Part shown: positions 36,342-44,648 of the stretch, piece by piece | How positions within the stretch are numbered: position 1 is the first letter of the stretch | Layout: every line of letters starts with the position of its first letter | DNA from: Cyclobacteriaceae bacterium | GTDB lineage: Bacteria > Bacteroidota > Bacteroidia > Cytophagales > Cyclobacteriaceae | Direction of reading: 5' to 3' | Assembly: GCA_028284125.1 (NCBI GenBank) | Contig: JANQSI010000001.1 | Coordinates: 62,001-126,000, forward strand | DNA: 64,000 nucleotides | Notes under the pieces: generated by a model | What the model was told of the DNA's origin: nothing | The model's database searches: none | The model's input: only the letters and a program-made list of their open reading frames with translations | Program-made: the position numbers and the translations under genes

Positions 36342-37779
36342 ATTTTTAAGTTTCACCTTCCTAATTCTTGTTTCTTTAAGCTCATACTCTCAAATCGAGT
36401 ACTCACTCAATCAGATAATTGACCTGGCGAAAGATCAATCTTCAGTGGCCAGGCAAGCAGAGACGAGAAAAGAAAATAGGTTTTGGCAATACCGTTTTTT
36501 CAGGTCCAACTACAATCCCCAGCTTGCTTTAAGTGGAAATGTTCCTGGATACAATAGAGATTTTTTACAAAACAGGTTAGATGATGGAACCATTTCATTT
36601 ATAAGCAGGGAACAAACCAGCTCAGCATTGAATTTAGGTTTACTACAACCTATTGCACTTACCGGCGGTAATATATCTGTCAATTCCAGGGTACGACAAT
36701 TTGATGACATCACACGCGATATCACACAATGGAATACTACAATCGTAGACGTTCGATTGAATCAACCAATTTTCGCTTTCAATCAATTGATTTGGGACAA
36801 AAGAATTGAACCGCTTCGATTTGAGGAATCAAAAAGAAGCTTTGTCGAGGAAATGGAGTTTGTTTCTAGGAGCTCAGTCGAACGATTTTTTGATTACTTG
36901 GACGCACAGGTCAATCTCCAAATAGCCACATTCAACCTCGCGAACAACGACACTATTTACAACATCGAGCAAGGACGCTACAATATTGGGACTACTTCGG
37001 AAGATAAACTACTTCAGGTTGAGCTTCAACTACTAAGATCTCGACAGGATGTAGCACAAGCAAACCTGGACTTACAAAGTGCTCGATTGGCACTCCGTAC
37101 CTTCATTGGTTTGATCGAAGACCAGGATTTTAACTTGGCATTACCGGAATCAATTCCAGAATTTGTTGTAGAAGAACAGACGGCCCTCTCCTATGCCTCG
37201 AGCAATCGAGCCGATTTTATCGCGTTTGAAAGGCGGAGATTGGAAGCCGACCGACAAGTCGCCCAAGCAAGGGGCGAACGATTTCAGATGGATCTAAATG
37301 CCTCCTTTGGATTGAATAGTGCTGGCAACACGTTGAGTCAATCTTATCAAGATGCAAACAATCAGCAAGTGTTTAATCTCAGTCTCAATATCCCAATCAT
37401 TAACTGGGGAAGAAATGAAGCCAGGATGAAAACAGCATTGGCAAACAAGAAATTGACGGATTTTGTCATCGATCAGGAGGAGCAAAATTTCGAACAGGAA
37501 ATATTGACGCAGGTGAGGCAATTGGATGTTTTAAAACAACAAATAGAAATCTCTAAAAAATCGGATGAGGTGGCACAGAAAAGATATGAGGTGGCCCAGA
37601 ATCGCTACTTGATTGGGAAAATTGACATCACGAACCTAAATATCGCTTTGACTGAAAAAGACAATGCTAAGCGCAGCTACATCGGAGCCTTACGTTCGTT
37701 CTGGACAGCCTATTATGATTTACGAAGGCTGACGCTTTACGATTTTGTTCAAAATCAGTTGTTGTATATTCCTGAGTAA
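36334..37779 (+). CDS. TolC-family outer-membrane efflux protein
   Basis: The 481-residue protein has a signal peptide (FLSFTFLILVSLSSYSQ). Two similar halves of long amphipathic helices and barrel strands follow, including RPxF-type segments such as VRLNQPIFAFNQLIW and the repeat-like LLQVELQLLRSRQDVAQANLDL. I chose the ATG at 36334, which overlaps the permease stop by eight bases, because it opens directly into the signal peptide. The upstream in-frame ATG at 36277 lies within the permease gene. It completes an adaptor-permease-duct operon. Export substrate is unknown. Confidence 0.9.
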   Translation: MNRFLSFTFLILVSLSSYSQIEYSLNQIIDLAKDQSSVARQAETRKENRFWQYRFFRSNYNPQLALSGNVPGYNRDFLQNRLDDGTISFISREQTSSALNLGLLQPIALTGGNISVNSRVRQFDDITRDITQWNTTIVDVRLNQPIFAFNQLIWDKRIEPLRFEESKRSFVEEMEFVSRSSVERFFDYLDAQVNLQIATFNLANNDTIYNIEQGRYNIGTTSEDKLLQVELQLLRSRQDVAQANLDLQSARLALRTFIGLIEDQDFNLALPESIPEFVVEEQTALSYASSNRADFIAFERRRLEADRQVAQARGERFQMDLNASFGLNSAGNTLSQSYQDANNQQVFNLSLNIPIINWGRNEARMKTALANKKLTDFVIDQEEQNFEQEILTQVRQLDVLKQQIEISKKSDEVAQKRYEVAQNRYLIGKIDITNLNIALTEKDNAKRSYIGALRSFWTAYYDLRRLTLYDFVQNQLLYIPE

Positions 37780-37851
37780 TAACCTCTCCTCTCGGTTCAT
37801 TTTTGATCTGATTCGCAAGTCAATTAACTTGTCAAAGGACAAACCTCTACC

Positions 37852-38487
37852 ATGAATCAAAATGTAGATGATTATTTTACTGAAGGATGTGGTCGGTGTC
37901 CACTTGGAGGCACTCCGGATTGCAAAGTCAATAGCTGGACACAAGAATTGCATGCAATGAGAAGAATCATTCTCGAAACTGGATTAACTGAGGAATCCAA
38001 ATGGGGAGTTCCTTGCTACACTCACAATGGCAAAAACGTACTCACACTTAGTGCTTTGAAGGAATTTGCTGCAATCAGTTTCTTCAAGGGTAGTCTTTTA
38101 CAAGATCCTGAAAAACTATTGAGTGCCCCTGGTCCTAATTCTCAAGCTGCACGATACGTGAAAATTACTGACACAGAACAGGTTGCAAGAAACGAACAAC
38201 ACATTAAAGCATACATTTTTGAAGCCATTGAAGTAGAAAAGGCAGGCTTAAGTGTTGAGTTCAAGAAAAACCCAGAACCCATTCCAGAAGAGCTTGAGGC
38301 CAAATTGGAAGAAGACCCGTTTCTAAAATCCGCTTTTGAAGCACTTACTCCTGGTCGACAAAGAGGCTACATTCTTCATTTTTCTGCCCCTAAGAAATCC
38401 GAAACACGTGTATCAAGAATTGAAAAGTGTACAGAACAGATTCTGAACGGAATTGGCCTTCACGATCATTACAAGATGAGTAAATAG
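37852..38487 (+). CDS. YdeI/DUF1801-type protein
   Basis: The 211-residue cytoplasmic protein has an N-terminal DUF1801/YdhG-like domain (about 25-130), seen in EESKWGVPCYTHNGKNVLTL and AAISFFKGSLLQDPEKLL. A C-terminal YdeI/OmpD-associated motif follows with ALTPGRQRGYILHFSAPKKS near 165-185. The family has been linked to resistance against antimicrobial peptides and to iron-chaperone function, but mechanism is not settled. The N-terminus has three close cysteines (GCGRCPLGGTPDCKV) that might bind a metal, an uncommon feature. It stands alone before the PadR unit. Confidence 0.8.
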   Translation: MNQNVDDYFTEGCGRCPLGGTPDCKVNSWTQELHAMRRIILETGLTEESKWGVPCYTHNGKNVLTLSALKEFAAISFFKGSLLQDPEKLLSAPGPNSQAARYVKITDTEQVARNEQHIKAYIFEAIEVEKAGLSVEFKKNPEPIPEELEAKLEEDPFLKSAFEALTPGRQRGYILHFSAPKKSETRVSRIEKCTEQILNGIGLHDHYKMSK

Positions 38488-38533
38488 CCTTCATAGTATC
38501 CTCAACCCTATTGTCCTAAACTTGAATCAATTT

Positions 38534-38601
38534 TATACTACAATTAGGAATTTAATAATTTATTCCTTAGCATTGTATTATACTACAATTAGGAATTTAA
38601 T
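38534..38601 (+). promoter_or_regulatory. Paired 23-bp direct repeats, probable PadR operator
   Basis: Two perfect copies of a 23-base word beginning TATACTACAATTAGG and ending AATTTAAT lie at 38534-38556 and 38579-38601. The second ends directly at the padR-like ATG (38602). The start-to-start distance is 45 bases, about four helical turns. The spacer carries a degenerate inverted copy: TATACTACAAT (38534-38544) is nearly mirrored by ATTGTATTATA (38572-38582), 10 of 11 positions. PadR proteins often repress their own operon through inverted sites around the promoter, so this is the likely control region of the PadR-permease operon. Confidence 0.7.
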
Positions 38602-38940
38602 ATGGGTAAATATCAATTAGGAGAATTTGAAGAAGTTGTTTTGTTAACGGTAGGTGTATTATACGGTAATGCGTATGGTGTTTCCATCAAAAAAGAAATG
38701 GAGGCTCGTCTTGATCGAAAAGTAAGTGTTGGAGCACTCCAATCGGCGTTAAAAAGACTAGAAGACAAAGGTCACATCGTTGCTAAATATGGTGAAACCA
38801 CCACTGAACGAAGAGGTCGACCCAAACGCTATTTCAGTATCACCTCGCATGGTAAAAAAGCAATAGAAGAAACTAGAGCTGTTCGGAATAAGCTATATGG
38901 AGATATTCCTAAAGTGGCCTTCGATGTTAAAATTGTTTGA
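38602..38940 (+). CDS. PadR-family transcriptional regulator
   Basis: The 112-residue winged-helix protein opens LGEFEEVVLLTVGVLYGNAYG and continues with ALQSALKRLEDKGHIVAKYG and RRGRPKRYFSITSHGKKAIE, the recognition helix, wing and dimer start of PadR regulators. The length fits the short PadR subfamily without an extra C-terminal domain. PadR-type repressors usually respond to small toxic molecules or antibiotics and control neighbouring transporters. It ends one base before the ABC permease start codon, so the two form one transcript. Paired direct repeats just upstream are its probable operator. Confidence 0.92.
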   Translation: MGKYQLGEFEEVVLLTVGVLYGNAYGVSIKKEMEARLDRKVSVGALQSALKRLEDKGHIVAKYGETTTERRGRPKRYFSITSHGKKAIEETRAVRNKLYGDIPKVAFDVKIV

Positions 38941-38941
38941 C

Positions 38942-41611
38942 ATGAATAATCCGCCAAAACTTCCACTCCGATTCTTTCGCTGGTTTTGTCATCCAGATTT
39001 GCTCCCTGGCATTGAAGGCGACTTGTTGGAACTTTTCGATGAGAGTACTATTCATCATGGCTCAAGAAAAGCTAAGTGGAAGTTTACTTGGGATGTTCTA
39101 AAACTTTTCAGGCCTTCGATCATTCGACCGGCTGGAGGAACCCACCGAATGAATTATTATGGTCTTTGGAAGCATCATTTCAAAATGGCCAGGCGGCAAC
39201 TGTTTAGAAACAAGGCTTTTTCACTTATCTCAATACTGGGATTGGGATTTGGTTTTGCCGCTTTTTTTGTAATCCTGCAGTATGTTTCTTATGAACTAAG
39301 CTTTGATCGGTTTCATGAAAACAAGAATGAAATCTATCGTGTGATATGCTTTCCTGGAGATCAACCAGTCTCCGCCGGAAACTATAAAGGCCTTGTTGAA
39401 CACATAAAATCCAATTTTCCCGAAGTAAAAAAAGCCACGCAGCTTGTAAAGTATTGGAGTATGGATGGGCGTGCGGTTAGAATTGGAAAGCAGATTTTTT
39501 ATGAGCAAAATGTGCTACATGTTTCAAGCTCTTTTTTCGAGGTTTTTCCTACACTCTTGAAATCTGGAGATCCGGCACAAGTTCTAAGTGGCGAGAATTC
39601 TGCAGTAATAACGGAAGCTTTGGCACGAAAATACTTTGACAATGAAAATCCTATTGGACAAACCATTGATTTTGGTTACATGGGTAAATACATCATTTCC
39701 GGGATCAGTATAGATATCCCCGATAATGCGCATTTCAAAGCGGACATTTTTGTTATTGATATACCAACACAACGAAACGCCTGGAAAATTGTCAACGGTA
39801 TTGGTTATTATTCATACATAACACTAGATAAGACGGTTTCTGTTCCAACTCTTGAAGCCAAGTTGATCCAATCTATTCAGAATTTAAAGGCAGAATTTCC
39901 TCATTTGGCTGATGACTCATTTAAACTTCAGTCCATAACTGATATCCACTTGCATTCAGATTTGACTCGTGAATTGGGATCAAATAAAAAAGGAAGCACT
40001 ATTTACTTTTTGGTAGTTATTGGCTTCTTGATATTATTCATGGCTTGGTTCAACTACATCAATCTATCAACTTCTATTTTCTTTTCCAGGGTTCATGAAA
40101 TGAGTATTCGAAAAGTAATTGGATCGGGAAAATCCAATTTGATCTCACAACTTTTTTCTGAGTACAGCTATGTTTTGATCCTTGCAGCAATTCTTGCTAT
40201 ACTCTTAATAGTAACTCTTTCTCCATTCTTAGTTAAAGCAGGGATTATCCCTGATACTAATCAAGTTTACAGGTATGACATTTTCAGAGCAGGAATCTTC
40301 CTGCTTGTGGTGGGCTCACTCCTGATAGGTCTTTATCCGGGATTATTACTCTCAAAATTCAAGTCCTATTCAGTACCAAGGGGCAATTTCACCAGAACGA
40401 AGTTTGGTGTTATTCTACGATCTATATTGATGGTCTTTCAATTTATGGCTTCTTTCTGCTTGATAGTTGGAGTAGTCATTTTGATGAAACAACTGAATCA
40501 CATCCGTTCTGCAGACAGAAAAATGGATGTAGAAAATGTCATAGCCGTAAACAACCCAATTGGAATTACGGATCTCGACATCCGTCCTCCAATCAAACTA
40601 AAGAATTACCTCAACTTCAAAACAAAAATGGTAGCTCATTCTGCCATTGAAAACCTGACAACTTCTTCGGATCTTCCAGGTTCACCTGTAAATGTCTCTG
40701 TAGCCAACTTGTTAAAAGTAGATAGAACTGCTCCTGATGACCTAAGACCATTTAACATTATGTATATCGACGATGACTTTTTTGATGTCTATAAAATTCC
40801 ATTACTGGCTGGAAGAAGCTACTCGTCTAACATTCAGCAAGATTTGAATCGAGGGTCAATTATCTTGTCGAGATCAGCAATTGAGCATCTAGGATTTAAG
40901 TCCCCTAGAGATGCAATAAATAAGAAAATTCACTCTGCCGCAGAAGACGGGTATCATTGGTACAATTATGAGATAGTGGGTGTATTTGATAATTACCTGC
41001 ATACATCGACCAAGACAAAAGGCAATCCAACGATTATGCTTCTTAATCGAAAAACAGATGATATCTACATAAATCAATATTTCTCTTTTACGATCAATAG
41101 CGCAGATCAGAGGAAAGGTGCCATCGATCATTTAGTCAAAACTTGGGAAGCTGTTTGGCCAGATAGAGACTTGGAATTTTATTTTGTTGACGAGTTGTAT
41201 GACCAACAATTTCAAAATGAAAAAATACTCAGCAGCAGTTTTATCTTTTTTGCTGTCATAGCAATAATAATTTCAGGGTTGGGCTTATTAGGTGTGACTG
41301 TTTATGAGATCCGATTGCGTACAAAAGAGATAAGCATTCGAAAAGTAATGGGTTCTTCCACCGCCAGCCTGGTTCGACTTATATCAAGAAAATACATCGG
41401 TTTACTTGGGATTTCCATTTTTATAGCTACACCGATTTGTATCTGGCTAAGTAATATCTGGCTTGATGGTTACTTAGACAGAATTGAATTGACACCACTA
41501 CTTTTTGTTCCAGCTGTAGTCCTCATGTTAACCATAGTATTGGTTTCTTCTGGAACTTCTATTTACAAGGCAGCCAATTCAAACCCCACCGAAAACTTAA
41601 GGGATGAATAG
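38942..41611 (+). CDS. FtsX-type ABC permease with N-terminal permease-prefix domain
   Basis: The 889-residue protein starts with a cytoplasmic prefix of about 80 residues (PPKLPLRFFRWFCHPDLLPG and IEGDLLELFDE) known from PadR-linked permeases in Bacteroidota. A FtsX/MacB double permease follows, with helices near 95-115, 350-470, 500-520 and 760-880 and two periplasmic domains between. FtsX motifs EMSIRKVIGSGKSN and EISIRKVMGSSTAS are both present and the tail is NPTENLRDE. I chose the ATG at 38942, directly after the PadR stop, because the earlier in-frame ATG at 38897 lies inside the regulator gene. No ATPase gene is adjacent. Confidence 0.9.
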   Translation: MNNPPKLPLRFFRWFCHPDLLPGIEGDLLELFDESTIHHGSRKAKWKFTWDVLKLFRPSIIRPAGGTHRMNYYGLWKHHFKMARRQLFRNKAFSLISILGLGFGFAAFFVILQYVSYELSFDRFHENKNEIYRVICFPGDQPVSAGNYKGLVEHIKSNFPEVKKATQLVKYWSMDGRAVRIGKQIFYEQNVLHVSSSFFEVFPTLLKSGDPAQVLSGENSAVITEALARKYFDNENPIGQTIDFGYMGKYIISGISIDIPDNAHFKADIFVIDIPTQRNAWKIVNGIGYYSYITLDKTVSVPTLEAKLIQSIQNLKAEFPHLADDSFKLQSITDIHLHSDLTRELGSNKKGSTIYFLVVIGFLILFMAWFNYINLSTSIFFSRVHEMSIRKVIGSGKSNLISQLFSEYSYVLILAAILAILLIVTLSPFLVKAGIIPDTNQVYRYDIFRAGIFLLVVGSLLIGLYPGLLLSKFKSYSVPRGNFTRTKFGVILRSILMVFQFMASFCLIVGVVILMKQLNHIRSADRKMDVENVIAVNNPIGITDLDIRPPIKLKNYLNFKTKMVAHSAIENLTTSSDLPGSPVNVSVANLLKVDRTAPDDLRPFNIMYIDDDFFDVYKIPLLAGRSYSSNIQQDLNRGSIILSRSAIEHLGFKSPRDAINKKIHSAAEDGYHWYNYEIVGVFDNYLHTSTKTKGNPTIMLLNRKTDDIYINQYFSFTINSADQRKGAIDHLVKTWEAVWPDRDLEFYFVDELYDQQFQNEKILSSSFIFFAVIAIIISGLGLLGVTVYEIRLRTKEISIRKVMGSSTASLVRLISRKYIGLLGISIFIATPICIWLSNIWLDGYLDRIELTPLLFVPAVVLMLTIVLVSSGTSIYKAANSNPTENLRDE

Positions 41612-41615
41612 TCAG

Positions 41616-42542
41616 CTACAACTTCAACTTCCGCATTCCTTTAAAATACAACCACATCATCTTTAGCTTGGATCCGCCCTTTTTTCTTCCCATCTCCATG
41701 GCATCCCATAATTCTTCTGGAATTGCTTCCAACTGGTTGAACTCTCCTGCTCCTTTCAGCCATTCTCCACCATCGATGGTGATCACTTCTCCATTGATAT
41801 AAGACGAATAATCCGAAACCAAATAAGCTGCAAGATTTGCCAACTCTTGGTGGTCGCCTACTCGCCCTAGTGGAACCTTTTTAGCTGGATCGTATTTTTT
41901 CTTCAAGTCTCCTGGCAACAATCGATCCCATGCACCTTCAGTAGGAAATGGACCTGGGGCGATTGCGTTGCTACGGATGCCATATTTCGCCCACTCTACA
42001 GCCAAAGAGCGAGTCATGGCTAACACACCGCTTTTCGCACAAGCGGATGGCACCACATAACCCGAACCGGTCCATGCATAGGTAGTGACGATGTTTAGAA
42101 TGGTACCTGTTTGTTTATTATCGATCCAATCCTTTCCCATAGCCAGGGTGAAATTGTAGCTTCCTTTCAACACAATATCGACGACTGTGTCAAAAGCCCG
42201 ATTGGACAGACGCTCAGTAGGACTTATGAAATTTCCTGCTGCATTGTTAAGCAGCACATCCACTCCTCCAAACTTTTCCTTGGCTTGTTCAATGACCTTT
42301 TCCACCTGTTCATACTCACGAACATCGCATGCTGTGCATAGCACTTCACCTCCGGATTTTCCTTTGATTTCTTCAGCCGTTTTTTCCAGCACCTCAATCT
42401 TCCTGCTTGTAATCACCAGATTAGCCCCCAGTTCGGAAAAGTAGCTACCCATCGATTTTCCAAGTCCTGTACCTCCACCTGTGACAATAATTGTTTTTCC
42501 TTTAAGTGAGTCGGGACTGAGCATTCCTGATGTATGATCCAT
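41616..42542 (-). CDS. 2,4-dienoyl-CoA reductase-like short-chain dehydrogenase
   Basis: The 308-residue SDR has the dinucleotide motif TGGGTGLGKSM near 21-31 and NNAAGNF near 100. It closely follows mitochondrial DECR1 in TTYAWTGSGYVVPSACAKSG and in VEWAKYGIRSNAIAPGPFPT. In DECR enzymes the classical YxxxK tyrosine is replaced by Ser (here SACAK) and a different Tyr acts, so this is not an inactive copy. The enzyme reduces 2,4-dienoyl-CoA with NADPH and lets unsaturated fatty acids enter beta-oxidation. The 3' end lies four bases from the convergent permease, and a terminator separates it from the symporter gene upstream. Confidence 0.87.
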   Translation of the reverse strand: MDHTSGMLSPDSLKGKTIIVTGGGTGLGKSMGSYFSELGANLVITSRKIEVLEKTAEEIKGKSGGEVLCTACDVREYEQVEKVIEQAKEKFGGVDVLLNNAAGNFISPTERLSNRAFDTVVDIVLKGSYNFTLAMGKDWIDNKQTGTILNIVTTYAWTGSGYVVPSACAKSGVLAMTRSLAVEWAKYGIRSNAIAPGPFPTEGAWDRLLPGDLKKKYDPAKKVPLGRVGDHQELANLAAYLVSDYSSYINGEVITIDGGEWLKGAGEFNQLEAIPEELWDAMEMGRKKGGSKLKMMWLYFKGMRKLKL

Positions 42543-42584
42543 AAAGACAATTTTTCAGTAAGATATGATTTGAATGTCTGGGAC

Positions 42585-42616
42585 AAAAAAAAAGGCCAAC
42601 TTTTTAGAGGCCTTTT
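42585..42616 (-). terminator. Rho-independent terminator after the sodium-solute symporter
   Basis: On the minus strand AAAAGGCC and GGCCTTTT (42609-42616 and 42590-42597) form an 8-bp stem with an 11-base loop, followed by a run of nine T residues (42593-42585). It lies between the symporter stop and the start of the dehydrogenase gene. Confidence 0.8.
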
Positions 42617-42625
42617 CATTCATAC

Positions 42626-42649
42626 ACGGTGATTAGAACGGTGATTAGA
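42626..42649. repeat. Perfect 12-bp tandem repeat
   Basis: The word ACGGTGATTAGA occurs twice in direct succession at 42626-42637 and 42638-42649. It lies between the symporter stop and the terminator before the dehydrogenase gene. It may be a binding site pair or a simple slippage duplication. Confidence 0.6.
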
Positions 42650-42708
42650 TTCTATAGTATAAAGGTAGAGGAGCCGAATATCTGTGTCAATACCCATTTT
42701 AGGGTATT

Positions 42709-44463
42709 TTAAGAGCGATCCCAAAGCTTGAGAATGACGTAAACACAGCTTGCAAAAACAATTAAAAGAGTAGCAAAAAGCAGATAATTACCATAGACCA
42801 AATTTCCTATAGAGAATAGTGCAGCATAAACTCCAATGGATCCGACAAACATGCTGATGATGTTGTTCGTGAATTTTCCTGACGATTCATTTCCAAATCT
42901 TTGCCATCCTATTGATGGTTGAATTTTCCTAACAAAGCTTTTTAAAACTTCATCGTCTTCAGGTTGAGAAACCAGCGCGGTTGTAATCCAGGCAACCGAA
43001 GTAATCAGTGTTGCGAGCAGAAGTTTTGTAGTAAACTCATCCACCACTTCATTTCCTAAACTACCTTCAGGGACTGCCAATACCAGAACAAAAGCATTGA
43101 TAGTCGCAACGATCATCGCTACAATCTCGGTCCATGCATTGATCCGCCACCAAAACCAACGAAGCAAAAAGATGGCGCCTGTGCCCGCTCCCGACAAGAG
43201 TAAAATATTGAAAGCTTGTGTTGCATTTTCAAGAAAAGTAAGTGCCATCGTTCCAGCAATAATCATTAGAACGACAGTAGAAATTCGTCCAACGAGCACT
43301 TGTTCTTTATCTGAAGATTCAGGACGCAAAAACCGAACATAAAAATCGTTGACTACATAGGAAGCACCCCAATTCAAATGGGTACTAATGGTCGACATAA
43401 ATGCTGCTATCAATGAGGCCAGTACGATTCCCAACCAGCCAGGAGATAACAAGGTAAGCATGACTGGATAGGCAATATCTTCTCCTAAATACTGCGGGTC
43501 TATGGATGGAAATTGTGTCTGTATTGATTGTAGACTAGGAAACAAGATTAATGAAGCCAATGCGACAATAATCCAGGGCCATGGTCGAAGTGCGTAGTGA
43601 GCAAAGTTGAAAAGTAAGGTCGCTCCAATTGCGTTTTTTTCGTCTTTAGCCGCCAACATTCGTTGAGCGATGTATCCACCTCCACCTGGCTCAGCTCCCG
43701 GATACCATACAGACCACCACTGCACAGCGATCGGAATGATAAACATGGAAACAAGCACTGAGCTATTACTGAAATCAGGTAAAATATCAAGTTTTCCTGC
43801 AAGAGAAGGGTGATTGATTAATCCACTCAAACCGCCAACTTCTGGCTGTGACAAGGCTACATGAGCTGCATAAATAGCACCAGTCATCGCAATAATGAAT
43901 TGAAAAAAGTCTGTCCAGATTACGCCTTTTATTCCCCCTATTACCGAATAGGCAGCAACAACAACCGACCCGATTAAAACTGTTTGAAGCGGTGTAATAC
44001 CAAAAAGTATCGTAGATATTTTAATTGCTGCCAAAGTCACGGACCCCATAATCAAGCAATTGAAAAACACGCCCAAGTACAATGCTCGAAATCCCCTTAA
44101 GAAAGATGCGGACTTTCCACCATAACGAAGTTCATAAAATTCCAGGTCCGTCATCACTCCTGACCTCCGCCATAATTTGGCATAAATAAAAACAGTTACC
44201 ATCCCGGTAATCAGGAAAGACCACCACGCCCAGTTTTTCGCCACGCCATCTTCTCGAACAAAACCAGTTACAAGATTAGGAGTGTCTGCTGAAAAAGTGG
44301 TTGCCACCATGGATACTCCCAGTAGCCACCAGGGCATTGACTTACCGGCAAGGAAAAACTCAGATGAGTTTTTGCCTGCAGTTTTCGAAGCAACCCAGCC
44401 AATGGTCAAGACAATGATGAAAAAAGCAAAAATGATGAGCCAATCGGCTGTGGTTAGGATCAT
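42709..44463 (-). CDS. Sodium:solute symporter (SSS family)
   Basis: The 584-residue membrane protein has about thirteen hydrophobic segments. Family features include an N-terminal GKSMPWWLLGVSMVATTFSAD, which holds the sodium-site helix, the motif GGIKGVIWTDFFQ near 175-187, and the helix AAFMSTISTHLNWGASYVVN near 363-382. SSS transporters take up sugars, amino acids, vitamins or nucleosides with sodium. The substrate cannot be read here. A terminator follows on the same strand and the promoter side faces a divergent FtsX permease gene 185 bases away. Confidence 0.9.
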   Translation of the reverse strand: MILTTADWLIIFAFFIIVLTIGWVASKTAGKNSSEFFLAGKSMPWWLLGVSMVATTFSADTPNLVTGFVREDGVAKNWAWWSFLITGMVTVFIYAKLWRRSGVMTDLEFYELRYGGKSASFLRGFRALYLGVFFNCLIMGSVTLAAIKISTILFGITPLQTVLIGSVVVAAYSVIGGIKGVIWTDFFQFIIAMTGAIYAAHVALSQPEVGGLSGLINHPSLAGKLDILPDFSNSSVLVSMFIIPIAVQWWSVWYPGAEPGGGGYIAQRMLAAKDEKNAIGATLLFNFAHYALRPWPWIIVALASLILFPSLQSIQTQFPSIDPQYLGEDIAYPVMLTLLSPGWLGIVLASLIAAFMSTISTHLNWGASYVVNDFYVRFLRPESSDKEQVLVGRISTVVLMIIAGTMALTFLENATQAFNILLLSGAGTGAIFLLRWFWWRINAWTEIVAMIVATINAFVLVLAVPEGSLGNEVVDEFTTKLLLATLITSVAWITTALVSQPEDDEVLKSFVRKIQPSIGWQRFGNESSGKFTNNIISMFVGSIGVYAALFSIGNLVYGNYLLFATLLIVFASCVYVILKLWDRS

Positions 44464-44648
44464 AATCTAGTTACTGACAACTGACAACTATCTCAAATCT
44501 AACTAAATCTCACTCTGCAATAACATCAGAGATTATCAGTTTAACCCTAACCCGAGTAACCTTTCCAACTTTTTGAAGTACTCTATAAAATTTCGTGCAA
44601 CTCACACGGAAACAGTTGGTCTATTACTAAAGCTCAAAAACTCAGGAC

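Noticed and set aside
38534-38601. The paired 23-bp repeat as a CRISPR array or target-site duplication
   Set aside because: There are only two copies with a 22-base spacer, no cas genes and no mobile element; the position at a PadR start fits an operator.
41616-42542. SDR that lacks the classical YxxxK tyrosine, looking like an inactive enzyme
   Set aside because: 2,4-dienoyl-CoA reductases naturally have Ser at that position and use another Tyr; the surrounding residues match DECR closely.
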